In this document: piece by piece, positions 8,572 through 17,890 of the stretch
How the letters are laid out: each line of letters starts with the position of its first letter
Numbering within the stretch: the stretch's first letter is position 1
Assembly (NCBI GenBank): GCA_913055845.1
Contig: CAJXKO010000006.1
Location: 1 to 64,000, forward strand
Source: an uncultured Bacteroidota bacterium
Lineage (GTDB): Bacteria > Bacteroidota > Rhodothermia > Rhodothermales > Salinibacteraceae
Length of the DNA: 64,000 nt
Direction: 5' to 3'
Position numbers and translations under genes: made by a program
The notes under the pieces: generated by a model
Told to the model about the DNA's origin: nothing
Seen by the model: the letters and a program-made list of their open reading frames with translations, nothing else
Database searches by the model: none

Positions 8572-10248
8572 ATGCCCGCCCCCCGAGAGCGCGCCGTTTG
8601 TACCCTGGTTCCCGAGACCACCTACCGCACCACCGATCCGGCGTCGCCCGTCCGGGTGTGCGTGATTGACCTGGGGACCAATTCCTTCCACGCGATCATC
8701 GTTGACGCGCATCCGAATGGAAGCTATCAGGTCGTTGATCGCCTGAAGGAAATGGTGCGGCTTGGCGCGGACGGGCTCGACGCCAACCGGCTGCCCGACA
8801 ACGCGATGGACCGGGGCATGAAGGCCCTGAAGCGCATCAAACTCCTGGCGGAGGGATGGGACACGCGAGAGTATCTGTCGTACGCGACTAGTGCCATCCG
8901 GGAGGCCCGGAACGGCGGGGCCTTCATCCAGCGGGCCCGCGAAGAGTTGGGCCTTCGAATCCGCACCATCCGCGGGGAGCGCGAAGCGCAGCTCATTTTC
9001 CAGGGCGTAAGCCGAACTGAAGACTTTGCGGAGCCCTCGTTGCTGGTGGACATTGGGGGGGGGTCGGTGGAGTTCATCGTCGTGGACAACGACACCGACG
9101 TGTACAGCGCAAGCCTGAAACTAGGGGCTGCCCGCATGACGGAACGGTTCGTGACGACGGACCCGTTGTCCGAGGATGACCAAGCGCGCATGCGGGCCCA
9201 CTTCAAGGCTGAACTCGCCGGGGTTTTCGATGCTTGTCGAGAGCATGGGGTCACCACCATCGTCGGGTCGTCGGGCACTATGAAGAGTCTCCTCCGCGCG
9301 GCAAAGACGCAGCGGGGCGACGAAACGACGGCTCCCTTTCAACAAAACTTTCCGGTCGCGGAGGTCCGGCATGCCCTCCGTTGGGTGATGCAGGCCCCGG
9401 CCGAAGAGCGGGAGGCGCACCCGGCCATCGAGCCCCGGCGGGTCGATCAAATTGGGGCCGGGGCGGTGCTGCTCGATACGCTCTGTGCCGGGCTTCCATC
9501 GGTGCAGTCCGTGCGGGTGTCCCGGAATGCCCTCCGGGAAGGCATGGTGGCCCATTTCATTGCCACCAACTACACCCGGCTGCAACAAATGGCCTCGTTC
9601 CGCGACCCGCGGCGGCGGAGCGTTCACGAAATCGCCTACCGCTTCCACTGGGAGGAGGCCCATGCCCAGCACGTCGCGGCGACCGCTACGTTTTTGTTCG
9701 ACCTCTGCCGACCGTTGTACGACGGCCCGGCGAGCGACGCGGAACTACTCGAATACGCGGCCCTGCTTCACGACGTGGGGTATCTCGTAACGCACGACGA
9801 GCACCACGAGCACTCCCACTACCTGATCGAACACGCCGACCTGCAGGGCTTCCAGTCGCACGAAGTATCGATCATGGCCCTGGCTGCGCGTTACCACCGC
9901 GGTCCCTTTCCGGCACCGTCCGACGACGCGTTTGGGGTGCTCTCGCCCGAGCGCCAGCAGCGCGTTCGCCAGCTTGCAGGACTGCTGCGTGTGGCTGAAG
10001 GGCTAGACCGGGGACACTTCCAGAACGTGATTGCCCTGCGCGCCCGTCTCGTAGATGCTGCCCTGCACCTCTTCCTTGCCACCAAGGGCGACCCGCAACT
10101 CGAAGTCTGGTCGGCCAAAGAAGAAGGGAGGCTTTTTGAGAAGGCCTTCGATCGGACCCTGCATGTGGCCCCTACTGAAATTCCGGCTCATGATCAGAAC
10201 GGAACCGCCCCGGTTCCCGCGGAGACAAGAGAACAGGTTCCCCGGTAA
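8572..10248 (+). CDS. Ppx/GppA-type exopolyphosphatase or pppGpp phosphatase with HD-like C-terminus
   Basis: Member of the actin-fold Ppx/GppA family, which removes terminal phosphate from polyphosphate or converts pppGpp to ppGpp. The phosphate-1 motif is VIDLGTNSFH (residues 31-40) and the phosphate-2 motif is LLVDIGGGSVEF (near 158-168). The C-terminal half is an HD-like domain with LLHDVGYLVTHDEHHEHSHY, His- and Asp-rich as in long Ppx proteins. The product is 558 residues, the long form rather than the 300-residue short form. Sequence alone does not separate Ppx from GppA. The ATG at 8572 is chosen; the open frame upstream has no family match. No ppk gene is adjacent. Confidence 0.9.
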   Translation: MPAPRERAVCTLVPETTYRTTDPASPVRVCVIDLGTNSFHAIIVDAHPNGSYQVVDRLKEMVRLGADGLDANRLPDNAMDRGMKALKRIKLLAEGWDTREYLSYATSAIREARNGGAFIQRAREELGLRIRTIRGEREAQLIFQGVSRTEDFAEPSLLVDIGGGSVEFIVVDNDTDVYSASLKLGAARMTERFVTTDPLSEDDQARMRAHFKAELAGVFDACREHGVTTIVGSSGTMKSLLRAAKTQRGDETTAPFQQNFPVAEVRHALRWVMQAPAEEREAHPAIEPRRVDQIGAGAVLLDTLCAGLPSVQSVRVSRNALREGMVAHFIATNYTRLQQMASFRDPRRRSVHEIAYRFHWEEAHAQHVAATATFLFDLCRPLYDGPASDAELLEYAALLHDVGYLVTHDEHHEHSHYLIEHADLQGFQSHEVSIMALAARYHRGPFPAPSDDAFGVLSPERQQRVRQLAGLLRVAEGLDRGHFQNVIALRARLVDAALHLFLATKGDPQLEVWSAKEEGRLFEKAFDRTLHVAPTEIPAHDQNGTAPVPAETREQVPR

Positions 10249-10509
10249 CAGTCGGAATTTTGTCGCGTCAGGCCGCCGCAGTCCAGGGGGGGCGGTCAGA
10301 AACTGCCCCGTTGAGTCGGAGGCGTCAGCGGGTGATGAGGTAAGATATTTCAATTCATCCATGATTAACCGCCCCGAATCTTGCCCCTACGTCGGTGGCG
10401 CGTTACTTTGCGCTCCGTAGATGCCGTTCGATCCCTGTCGTCTCGTTGACCGAAGAATTCGGATCTGCGGCGCCTGAGACACTTTTTCTCCGCTCAGCCG
10501 ATTGGGTCC

Positions 10510-11019
10510 ATGGCTGCACCTCCCATGTTCTTCTTGCTGGCAACGGTGGCGGTGGCTGCCGCCCTGGGCATGCTCATCGCCCGAAATCCCGTGTCCAGTG
10601 CGCTCTGGTTGGTGTTGAATCTGTTCTGCATCGCCGGGCTCTACCTCACCCTGAACGCATCGTTTATCGGCGTCATCCAGATTCTGGTGTATGCTGGCGC
10701 CATCATGGTGCTGTTCCTATTTGTCATCATGCTCTTGAATCTCTCGGCGTTGCCGGAACTCGAATCCCTGGACTGGGCCCGCATTGGCGGATTTGCGGTG
10801 GGGCTCGTGCTGCTCAGCCAGTTGCTGTACGTGGTGGCTTTGGAGTTGGACCTTGGGGTGGAGCCGGTGAGCGGGGAAATGGCGGCCCAGGTCGGCAGTG
10901 CAGCCACCCTGGGCGAAATCCTGTTCACCCGATACGCTGTTCACCTCCAGGTAGCCGGTATTCTGCTCCTCGCTGCGACGGTGGGGGCCGTGTTGCTTGC
11001 ACAACGACGGTTCGAATAG
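10510..11019 (+). CDS. nuoJ: NADH-quinone oxidoreductase subunit J
   Basis: Membrane-arm subunit of respiratory complex I. The 169-residue protein has the expected five hydrophobic helices and the signature IQILVYAGAIMVLFLFVIML, the third-helix region that forms a pi-bulge during coupling. It opens a five-gene nuo block (J, K, L, M, N). The genes for the peripheral arm and for A and H are not in this window, so the complex must be encoded at two or more loci. The 261 bp upstream is AT-richer than its surroundings and could hold the operon promoter, but no box was assigned. Confidence 0.96.
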   Translation: MAAPPMFFLLATVAVAAALGMLIARNPVSSALWLVLNLFCIAGLYLTLNASFIGVIQILVYAGAIMVLFLFVIMLLNLSALPELESLDWARIGGFAVGLVLLSQLLYVVALELDLGVEPVSGEMAAQVGSAATLGEILFTRYAVHLQVAGILLLAATVGAVLLAQRRFE

Positions 11020-11079
11020 CCTGGGAGGGGCGTGCCACTCCGTCTGCATCCCTGATTGTCAACTTGTTCTAACCTCACG

Positions 11080-11385
11080 ATGGACGTTGCCCTAAACTGG
11101 TACCTCGCGCTGAGTGCCGTCCTCTTCACCATTGGCACGCTCGGTGTGCTGTTTCGCCGCAACGCCATTGTGGTGCTCATGTCGGTGGAGTTGATGCTCA
11201 ACGCGGTGAACCTCACACTGGTGGCCTTCAGCCAGTCGATGGGCGACCCCAGTGGGCAGATGCTGGTGTTCTTTTCGATTGCCGTGGCGGCCGCCGAGGC
11301 CGCGGTCGGGCTGGCCATCGTGATTGCCATCTTCCGTAGCAAGGTGACGGTCGATATTACCGAGATCAACCTGTTCAAGCACTAG
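11080..11385 (+). CDS. nuoK: NADH-quinone oxidoreductase subunit K
   Basis: Small antiporter-like membrane subunit of complex I. The 101-residue length is typical. The three helices and both conserved buried glutamates are visible, one in [14 protein letters not shown] and one in [15 protein letters not shown]; these Glu residues belong to the proton path in the family. The frame is open from a TTG at 1056 bases past 10 kb (11056), but the ATG at 11080 gives the canonical [11 protein letters not shown] start. It lies 60 bp after nuoJ and 60 bp before nuoL. Confidence 0.96.
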   Translation: MDVALNWYLALSAVLFTIGTLGVLFRRNAIVVLMSVELMLNAVNLTLVAFSQSMGDPSGQMLVFFSIAVAAAEAAVGLAIVIAIFRSKVTVDITEINLFKH

Positions 11386-11445
11386 CCGCTGTCGGCCCGC
11401 GTTTCGTCGCTTTCTCTTCTCGACTCCGGATTTCCTGCCGCGCTG

Positions 11446-13446
11446 ATGTCTTCTGCCCCTCTGCTCCGTCTCGTCTTGCTCCTGCCGCTCGTTGGGGCGA
11501 TTGTAAATGGCGTGGCGCCTCTGTTCGTTGAGGATCTGCGGACGCGCGAGGGGCTTCTGGGGACCATCGGCACGGCTGTAGTGGCGGTGCCGTTCGTCAT
11601 CGCGTGCTACCTGTTCGTGACGTTTGGGGGGGAGCCGGTCGTGGCCAACTATTTTCAGTGGATGGCGGCGGGCGACCTGGAACTGGCGTTTGCGTACCGG
11701 ATCGATGAGTTGTCGCTCATCATGACACTCGTGGTGACGGGCGTGGGCGGGATCATTCACTTCTACTCGATCGGGTACATGCACGGAGACCCGGGGTACT
11801 GGCGATTTTTCGCCTACCTGAACCTCTTCATCTTCGCCATGCTGAACCTGGTGCTGGCGAACAACCTCCCTGTGCTGTTTTTGGGATGGGAAGGGGTTGG
11901 CCTCTGCTCGTACCTGTTGATCGGCTTTTGGTACACGGACCTCAGCAACAGCACCGCCGCGAACAAGGCGTTCATCGTGAACCGGGTGGGGGACTTCGCC
12001 TTCCTGGTCGCGATGTTTTTGATTTTCCGCGAGCTGGGGGGGCTGAGCTTCGACGTGATTCTGGCCCAGGGGCCAGCCCTGCCTGAGGCCACGCTCAATT
12101 GGATCATCTTTCTGCTCTTCGTGGGGGCGACGGGTAAGAGCGCCCAGATCCCGCTCTTTGTTTGGCTACCAGACGCCATGGCGGGGCCCACGCCGGTCTC
12201 CGCCCTCATCCACGCCGCGACGATGGTCACGAGCGGGCTCTACCTTCTAGCCCGCCTCTCGGCCCTCGTGCTTGGCGCCCCCGTGGTCATGGCGCTCATC
12301 GCGATTGTGGGCGGCGCGACGGCCCTCATGGCCGCGACCATCGCGATCGCCCAGAACGACATCAAGCGCGTGCTGGCCTACTCGACCGTATCGCAGCTGG
12401 GCTACATGTTCATGGCGGCTGGGGTGGGCGCCTTCTTCGTATCGGTCTTTCACCTTGTCACCCACGCCTTTTTCAAGGCCTGTCTCTTCCTCGGCTCCGG
12501 CAGCGTCATTCATGGAATGGAGGAGGTGGAGCACGATCTCGAGGAGAGGGGGCACGACACGAGTGACTTCGACCCGCAAGACATGCGCACGATGGGCGGA
12601 CTGGGGGCGTACATGCCGTCCACCCGGACCACCTACCTGCTAGCGACCCTGGCGATTTCCGGCATCCCGCTCACGGCTGGGTTTTTCTCGAAGGACGAGA
12701 TTCTATTCAAAGCCTTCGAGTACGGCTACAGCGGGGGCGAAACGTACGCTATGATCGTGTGGATTGTGGGGGTGATCACGGCCATCCTCACGGCGTTCTA
12801 CATGATGCGCTCCTACATGCTCACCTTTGAGGGGACGCCCCGGTGGCCCCTCGCGGATCAGGCGGAGCCCCATGAGTCGCCGTCTTCGATGACGGGGCCG
12901 CTCTGGGCGCTCGGGATCCTGTCGATGGTGGGGGGCTTCATTGGGCTGCCCGCAGTGATCCAGGATGGGAAATGGAACTGGATTCATCACTATCTGGGGG
13001 CGAAGTACGGCGGGCCGGTGGCGGAGGCGTCGGTTCAGGGGCACGTGCCCCTGGCACTGGAGTGGGGGCTTATTCTGCTGAGTTCCGTCATTGCCGTTGG
13101 CACCGTGTACTACGCCTGGCGTGTCTACACGGCGCAGGGGCTCGCGTACGATGCTGTTCTCAAGCGCCGCTTCCGTGGTCTCTATCAGACCTGGGCGGAT
13201 ACCTACTACTGGGATGATTTCTACGACCAGGTCGTCGTGGACACGCTGATCAATGGAATTAGCCGGAAGGGCCTCGCCGCGTTCGACGACAAGATCGTGG
13301 ACGGGGCGGTCAACGGTGTGGCGGACGCGGCACAGAACGCGAGCGGACTGTTGCGGCGTGTGCAGACGGGCATTGTTCAGAACTACGCTCTCGCCCTGGC
13401 CCTCGGGGCAGCGCTGGTCGTGGGACTGATGCTCGCTGGGATTTAA
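11446..13446 (+). CDS. nuoL: NADH-quinone oxidoreductase subunit L
   Basis: Largest proton-pumping subunit of complex I (666 aa), homologous to Mrp antiporters. The proton_antipo_M core is marked by LPDAMAGPTPVSALIHAAT, preceded by the conserved Lys of GKSAQIPLF, and by the second-half motif NDIKRVLAYSTVSQLGYM. The C-terminal part carries the long lateral helix and last membrane segment expected of NuoL (DKIVDGAVNGVADAAQNASG then a hydrophobic helix). The ATG at 11446 starts directly in the first helix. It is followed by 186 bp before nuoM in which no gene is visible. Confidence 0.97.
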   Translation: MSSAPLLRLVLLLPLVGAIVNGVAPLFVEDLRTREGLLGTIGTAVVAVPFVIACYLFVTFGGEPVVANYFQWMAAGDLELAFAYRIDELSLIMTLVVTGVGGIIHFYSIGYMHGDPGYWRFFAYLNLFIFAMLNLVLANNLPVLFLGWEGVGLCSYLLIGFWYTDLSNSTAANKAFIVNRVGDFAFLVAMFLIFRELGGLSFDVILAQGPALPEATLNWIIFLLFVGATGKSAQIPLFVWLPDAMAGPTPVSALIHAATMVTSGLYLLARLSALVLGAPVVMALIAIVGGATALMAATIAIAQNDIKRVLAYSTVSQLGYMFMAAGVGAFFVSVFHLVTHAFFKACLFLGSGSVIHGMEEVEHDLEERGHDTSDFDPQDMRTMGGLGAYMPSTRTTYLLATLAISGIPLTAGFFSKDEILFKAFEYGYSGGETYAMIVWIVGVITAILTAFYMMRSYMLTFEGTPRWPLADQAEPHESPSSMTGPLWALGILSMVGGFIGLPAVIQDGKWNWIHHYLGAKYGGPVAEASVQGHVPLALEWGLILLSSVIAVGTVYYAWRVYTAQGLAYDAVLKRRFRGLYQTWADTYYWDDFYDQVVVDTLINGISRKGLAAFDDKIVDGAVNGVADAAQNASGLLRRVQTGIVQNYALALALGAALVVGLMLAGI

Positions 13447-13632
13447 GTGAGCAGCGCCGTCCACAGGCCCGCGGACGGAGGTCTCCGGAACGGCACTGGG
13501 GGTTGGGCTCCGTGTCGCCTGAGGCTTTTTGCAACTGGCCTAAACGCATCATACGACGAGGGGGCACCTTTTCCCTGTACAGCTAGCCCCTGAGACCACG
13601 TTTCGATCGCCGATCAGGCATTACATCGATTG

Positions 13633-15267
13633 ATGAACATCCCCTACCTCACGTCTCTCGTCATTTTCCTGCCGGCCTTCGGGGCGTTGCTCACCCTGTT
13701 TTTGCGACGGGCCACGGCGATTCGGTGGACCGCCCTAGCGACGACCACCGCGACATTTGTGCTGTCCATTGGGTTGTTTACGGGGTACGACCCGACGGTG
13801 AGCACCGCCCAGGCCCCACAACTGGTCGACATATGGGCGGAGTGGTTGCCGGAGGCCTTCGACGTCAAGTACTTTGTGGGTATTGACGGCTTGAGTCTGC
13901 TGCTTGTGATGCTCACGACGCTCCTCGGTCCCATCGTCGTGCTGTCATCCTGGACGTACATCCAGGAAAAGCAGAAGGGCTACTACGCACTGCTGCTGTT
14001 GCTGCAGACCGGCATCACGGGGGTCTTCACTAGCTTCGACCTGTTCCTCTTCTACATTTTCTTTGAGCTTACCCTCATTCCGATGTACTTCATCATCGGA
14101 ATTTGGGGGGGCAAGGAGCGCATCTACGCGGCGGTGAAGTTCGTGATCTATACCCTCGTGGGCTCGCTCCTGATGCTGGTCGGCATTTTGTACCTCGGAT
14201 ACGCGGCGGGGGAGGCCGTGAACAGCGGAATCTTTACGACCGACTGGTACACGCTCTTGGAGTACAACGTCCCTCTCGCCACGCAGGGCTGGCTGTTTGC
14301 GGTCTTTGCCTTTTCGTTCGCCATCAAGGTGCCGCTCTTTCCGGTCCACACCTGGCTTCCGGACGCCCACGTGCAGGCGCCGACCGGCGGGTCGGTCATT
14401 CTGGCGGGTGTGCTGCTGAAGATGGGGACGTATGGCCTTCTGCGCTTCTGCCTTCCCTTCTTCCCGAACGTGGCACAGAGCTACGCGGGACTGTTCGCGG
14501 TGATTGCCGTCATCGGCATCATCTACGGGGCACTGGTGGCCCGCGTTCAGGACGACGCGAAGAGTCTCGTGGCCTACTCGTCCATTAGTCACCTCGGCTT
14601 CGTGGTGCTGGGGCTTTTTGCCTTCACCCCGGAGGCCATGCAAGGGGCGGTCATCCAGATGATCAACCACGGCCTCTCGACGGGGGCGCTCTTTTTACTG
14701 GTGGGCATGCTCTATGAGCGGCGCCACACTCGTATGATGGACGATTACGGGGGGCTGGCCACGGCCGTCCCCATCCTCACTACCTTCATGATCATCAGCG
14801 TCCTCGCTTCGGCCGGCCTGCCAGGGCTGAACGGGTTTGTCGGCGAATTCCTGATCCTCCTCGGCGCCTTCCAGAGCACAGTAATCGACAGCCCGGTCCT
14901 TATCGCCTTCGCCACGACCGGCGTGATCCTGGCCGCCGTCTATCTGCTCCACATGGTGTACCGCACCTTCTTTGGGGAGCTCACAGAGGCGGCCAATGCT
15001 CAGATGGCCGACCTGAATGCCCGTGAGTTCGGTCTCATGGTGCCGCTGATCGTGCTGATGTTTGTGCTCGGCTTCTACCCGACCCCCTTCCTCCAACAAA
15101 CGGCGCCTACGACGGACTTCCTCCTGGAAACGGTGGAGGAGAAGCGAATGGCCATTGAGGCACAGGCAAACGATGAGCCGACGACGGCCGAGACGCCCCG
15201 AAAGGTCCCTTCTGCCCCGTTGGAGGCCGAGGAGGTGTCTATCGACCTGCCCGACGAGACGCCGTAG
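13633..15267 (+). CDS. nuoM: NADH-quinone oxidoreductase subunit M
   Basis: Antiporter-like proton channel of complex I, 544 residues. Diagnostic segments are FYIFFELTLIPMYFIIG (with the conserved Glu), FAIKVPLFPVHTW (with the channel Lys) and LPDAHVQAPTGGSVILAG. The ATG at 13633 is chosen over the TTG directly before it. After the last helix (FVLGFYPTPFLQQT) there is an unusual soluble tail of roughly 60 residues rich in Glu, Pro and Thr, ending DLPDETP, which is longer than in E. coli NuoM and probably faces the aqueous phase. Confidence 0.97.
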   Translation: MNIPYLTSLVIFLPAFGALLTLFLRRATAIRWTALATTTATFVLSIGLFTGYDPTVSTAQAPQLVDIWAEWLPEAFDVKYFVGIDGLSLLLVMLTTLLGPIVVLSSWTYIQEKQKGYYALLLLLQTGITGVFTSFDLFLFYIFFELTLIPMYFIIGIWGGKERIYAAVKFVIYTLVGSLLMLVGILYLGYAAGEAVNSGIFTTDWYTLLEYNVPLATQGWLFAVFAFSFAIKVPLFPVHTWLPDAHVQAPTGGSVILAGVLLKMGTYGLLRFCLPFFPNVAQSYAGLFAVIAVIGIIYGALVARVQDDAKSLVAYSSISHLGFVVLGLFAFTPEAMQGAVIQMINHGLSTGALFLLVGMLYERRHTRMMDDYGGLATAVPILTTFMIISVLASAGLPGLNGFVGEFLILLGAFQSTVIDSPVLIAFATTGVILAAVYLLHMVYRTFFGELTEAANAQMADLNAREFGLMVPLIVLMFVLGFYPTPFLQQTAPTTDFLLETVEEKRMAIEAQANDEPTTAETPRKVPSAPLEAEEVSIDLPDETP

Positions 15268-15318
15268 AGGCGTCACTCCTTTTCTCGCATCTATCCGAAT
15301 CCCAATCCCTTTCTCGCC

Positions 15319-15615
15319 ATGCCTGCACGCGACCCGCTTTCGGCCCCCGCCATTGAAGACGCCCTTTCGGACCTGGACGGCTGGACGCACGCCGATGACA
15401 AGCTCCAGAAGGCCTACGAATTTTCGGACTTCCGGGAGGCCATTAGCTTTATCGTGCGCCTGTCGTTCTACGCCGAAGAGATGAATCACCATCCGGAGCT
15501 GGAAAACGTGTACAACACTGTCTCCGTCGCTCTCACGACGCACGACGCAGGCGGTAAAGTTACGGAGACCGATGTGGAGCTTGCGTCGCAGATCGAGGAC
15601 TTCGTTTGGGTGTAG
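15319..15615 (+). CDS. phhB: Pterin-4a-carbinolamine dehydratase
   Basis: Dehydrates 4a-hydroxytetrahydrobiopterin during recycling of the pterin cofactor used by aromatic amino acid hydroxylases; in many bacteria a related protein is linked to molybdopterin metabolism instead. The 98-residue length and the signature HHPELENVYNTVSVALTTH, containing the catalytic histidines, match the family end to end. It sits on the same strand between nuoM (51 bp before) and nuoN (53 bp after), so it is probably part of the complex I transcript. No phenylalanine hydroxylase gene is in view, so the physiological substrate cannot be assigned. Confidence 0.94.
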   Translation: MPARDPLSAPAIEDALSDLDGWTHADDKLQKAYEFSDFREAISFIVRLSFYAEEMNHHPELENVYNTVSVALTTHDAGGKVTETDVELASQIEDFVWV

Positions 15616-15668
15616 GTGGAGAGCGCTGAGGGCTTGTATTTGAGAATGGGACCGTTCTGACTTTGTCT

Positions 15669-17168
15669 ATGGATTTATCCAGTGCGTTTTCGACCATAGT
15701 GGCCGAGCTCCCCGCCATCTTTTCAATGACGGTGGTGGGCCTGGTGGGCCTGGTTTTGATCGTCGTGGATGCCTACCGGAACGACCATCCGGCCATCCCT
15801 TGGCTCGGAGCGGCGGCCCTGGCGGCCGCTTCGGTCTGGGAGGTCACTCAGCTAGGAGCACCCGCCGACACAGTCTTCTTCGAGACGCTGCGCACGGGCG
15901 GCTTCGTGGCCTTTATCAACTTGATCGTTCTGCTCACCGGGCTGGCCACGACGCTGCTGTCAATTCCGTACCTCAACCAGTTGCGGCACGACTACGGAGA
16001 GGTCTACGCCCTCATCCTGTACGCCACGGTGGGCATGATCATGCTGGGGTCGTCCAACAACATGATCAGTATTTTCCTGGGACTGGAAACCATGTCGGTT
16101 TGCCTATACGTGCTTACGGGGCTGATCCGGGAGGATGAGGGGGCTGTGGAAAGCGCGCTTAAGTATTTCCTGCTCGGGGCCTTCTCGACAGGATTTTTCC
16201 TTTACGGCATTGCGCTGATGTACGGGGCCACCGGCACAATGGTGCTCCCGGAAATGGCCGCGGCGGACCTCGCCACGACCTCCACACAGCTCCTCTTCTG
16301 GGGTGGCTTTGCGCTCTTCCTAGTGGGTTTCTTCTTCAAGGTTAGCGCGGCGCCCTTCCATATGTGGACGCCCGACGTGTACCAGGGCGCGCCCACCCCG
16401 CTCACCGGGTACATGTCGACGGCCACCAAGGCCGCGGCGTTCGCGGCGCTCATTCTTGTGCTCGTCCACGCCGTGCCTGGGGGGGAATGGCAGCTGGTGC
16501 TCGCGGCCGTGGCGGTGCTCACGATGGTGATGGGCAACGTGATGGCACTCGCTCAGACCAACGTCAAACGGCTTCTCGCTTATTCTTCCATCGCCCACGC
16601 CGGGTACGTGCTCGTGGGCCTGGCGGCGGGCACGCAGGCGGGCTACGCCGGAGCCCTCTTCTATCTGCTCGTGTACGCAGTCATGAACATCGGGGCTTTT
16701 GGGGTGATGGCACTTCTGGAGTGGGATGGGAAGGAGGGGCGTGAGCAAACCCTGTCGTCGCTCGCGGGCATTGCTGATCGCCGCCCGATCCTGGGCACTA
16801 CGATGGGGGTGTTCATGTTCAGCCTCATCGGCTTTCCGCCGCTTGGGGGCTTCGCGGGAAAATACTTCGTGTTTGCGCCGGCCGTGGAGGCGGGGCTCAC
16901 TTGGCTCGTGGTAATTGGGGTGCTGATGAGTGCACTCAGTGCCTACTACTACCTGCGCGTGGTGTACGTCTTCTGGATGCAGTCCGCAGCGGAGGTGGAA
17001 GCAACCAATCCGGTGACGGAGGCCGCCTTTCCCCCCGCGACCCGCATGGCCATGGGCACGCTCGTCGTGTGCGCGGTAGCACTGGTCGTGCTCGGCATCT
17101 TCTTTGGCGGCGTGCTGGAAACGACGGCGGGTTTCTTTGAGGCCTCGGCGATGGCGGCTGCTCCCTAG
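15669..17168 (+). CDS. nuoN: NADH-quinone oxidoreductase subunit N
   Basis: Third antiporter-like membrane subunit of complex I (499 aa). Markers are MISIFLGLETMSVCLYVL (with the conserved Glu), FKVSAAPFHMW (with the channel Lys), WTPDVYQGAPTPLTGYMST and NVKRLLAYSSIAHAGYVLVG. The start is the ATG at 15669, two codons after a TTG. It is the last gene of the nuo block. After the stop the sequence becomes a low-complexity purine-rich repeat rather than a clear terminator. Confidence 0.97.
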   Translation: MDLSSAFSTIVAELPAIFSMTVVGLVGLVLIVVDAYRNDHPAIPWLGAAALAAASVWEVTQLGAPADTVFFETLRTGGFVAFINLIVLLTGLATTLLSIPYLNQLRHDYGEVYALILYATVGMIMLGSSNNMISIFLGLETMSVCLYVLTGLIREDEGAVESALKYFLLGAFSTGFFLYGIALMYGATGTMVLPEMAAADLATTSTQLLFWGGFALFLVGFFFKVSAAPFHMWTPDVYQGAPTPLTGYMSTATKAAAFAALILVLVHAVPGGEWQLVLAAVAVLTMVMGNVMALAQTNVKRLLAYSSIAHAGYVLVGLAAGTQAGYAGALFYLLVYAVMNIGAFGVMALLEWDGKEGREQTLSSLAGIADRRPILGTTMGVFMFSLIGFPPLGGFAGKYFVFAPAVEAGLTWLVVIGVLMSALSAYYYLRVVYVFWMQSAAEVEATNPVTEAAFPPATRMAMGTLVVCAVALVVLGIFFGGVLETTAGFFEASAMAAAP

Positions 17169-17230
17169 TTTTGAGTTGAACGTTGGAAGGTTGAAGGTAA
17201 GAAGGTTTGAAGATTGGAAAATTGGGGGCA
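17169..17230. repeat. Degenerate purine-rich tandem repeat after nuoN
   Basis: Directly after the nuoN stop the sequence becomes a run of imperfect 7-9-base units of the type GGAAGGTTGAAGGT / GAAGGTTTGAAGATTGG, nearly free of C on this strand. It is much lower in GC than its surroundings and does not look coding. It may be a decayed short tandem repeat in the 3' untranslated region. Confidence 0.5.
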
Positions 17231-17305
17231 TTGTTGAATTGAGGGATCTCTTCTGCGGGGGGCTGTCTAACGTTCGGGATCTCATGTCATCGTCAGCGTT
17301 GTTGC

Positions 17306-17878
17306 ATGGAAGCGTTGTTGCGTGACCGATTGCCGCATGCGCCGCAGATGGGGCTCTTTGTGGCGCCGAATATTCCGGCAGGGAAGCTCGACAGTGCACT
17401 GTCGGACTACGCGACGGACGTGCAGCGGGACGAAGTGCTTGCCCTCTACGACGCGACGCTCAGCGGCACGGGGGGCGACGGGGCGGTCTTCGCGGCCGAC
17501 CGGTTCGTCTTTCAAAACAACAACCTGCAGGCCACCCAGACCGTCCGATACGCCGATCTCGTGGGGGTTGAGGCGCAGAGCCGGTGGCTCGGGTTGGGGG
17601 GGAAAGTGGTGGCACTCACCGTGAATCGGGGGCGGGCGACGTTTGAGGTCACGATGGACTTCTCGGGGGCCCCGAAGGCGGCCTCGTACGTGGCCGCCTT
17701 TCTCGACACGGCGATGGTGGCGGACATCGACTTCAAACCCGTTGCAGAACCGGACACGACGGATGTTGCCGCGGTGCGGGAGGCGCTGCAGCGGCTCCGC
17801 GCCGAGCGGAAGGTGACGGAAGGGGACTATCGTCGCCTAATGGAAGCACTGGAGGCGGAATCGTCCACGCAAGGGTAA
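17306..17878 (+). CDS. Hypothetical protein: PH-like domain with SHOCT-like C-terminus
   Basis: Not recognised as a named family. The 190-residue protein has a central beta-rich region (AVFAADRFVFQNN, TVRYADLVGVEAQ, GKVVALTVNRG, ATFEVTMDFSG) that resembles bacterial PH-like domains, which often read as a strand run of the form 'vaLTd.rv...' followed by an 'i.y.dI..v' strand. The last 35 residues (VREALQRLRAERKVTEGDY) resemble the short SHOCT helical motif found at C-termini of membrane-associated or oligomeric proteins. There is no signal peptide or membrane segment. It is convergent with the response regulator, with only 12 bp between the stop codons. A link to that two-component pair is not shown. 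Confidence 0.6.
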   Translation: MEALLRDRLPHAPQMGLFVAPNIPAGKLDSALSDYATDVQRDEVLALYDATLSGTGGDGAVFAADRFVFQNNNLQATQTVRYADLVGVEAQSRWLGLGGKVVALTVNRGRATFEVTMDFSGAPKAASYVAAFLDTAMVADIDFKPVAEPDTTDVAAVREALQRLRAERKVTEGDYRRLMEALEAESSTQG

Positions 17879-17890
17879 GTCCCAAGCGCC

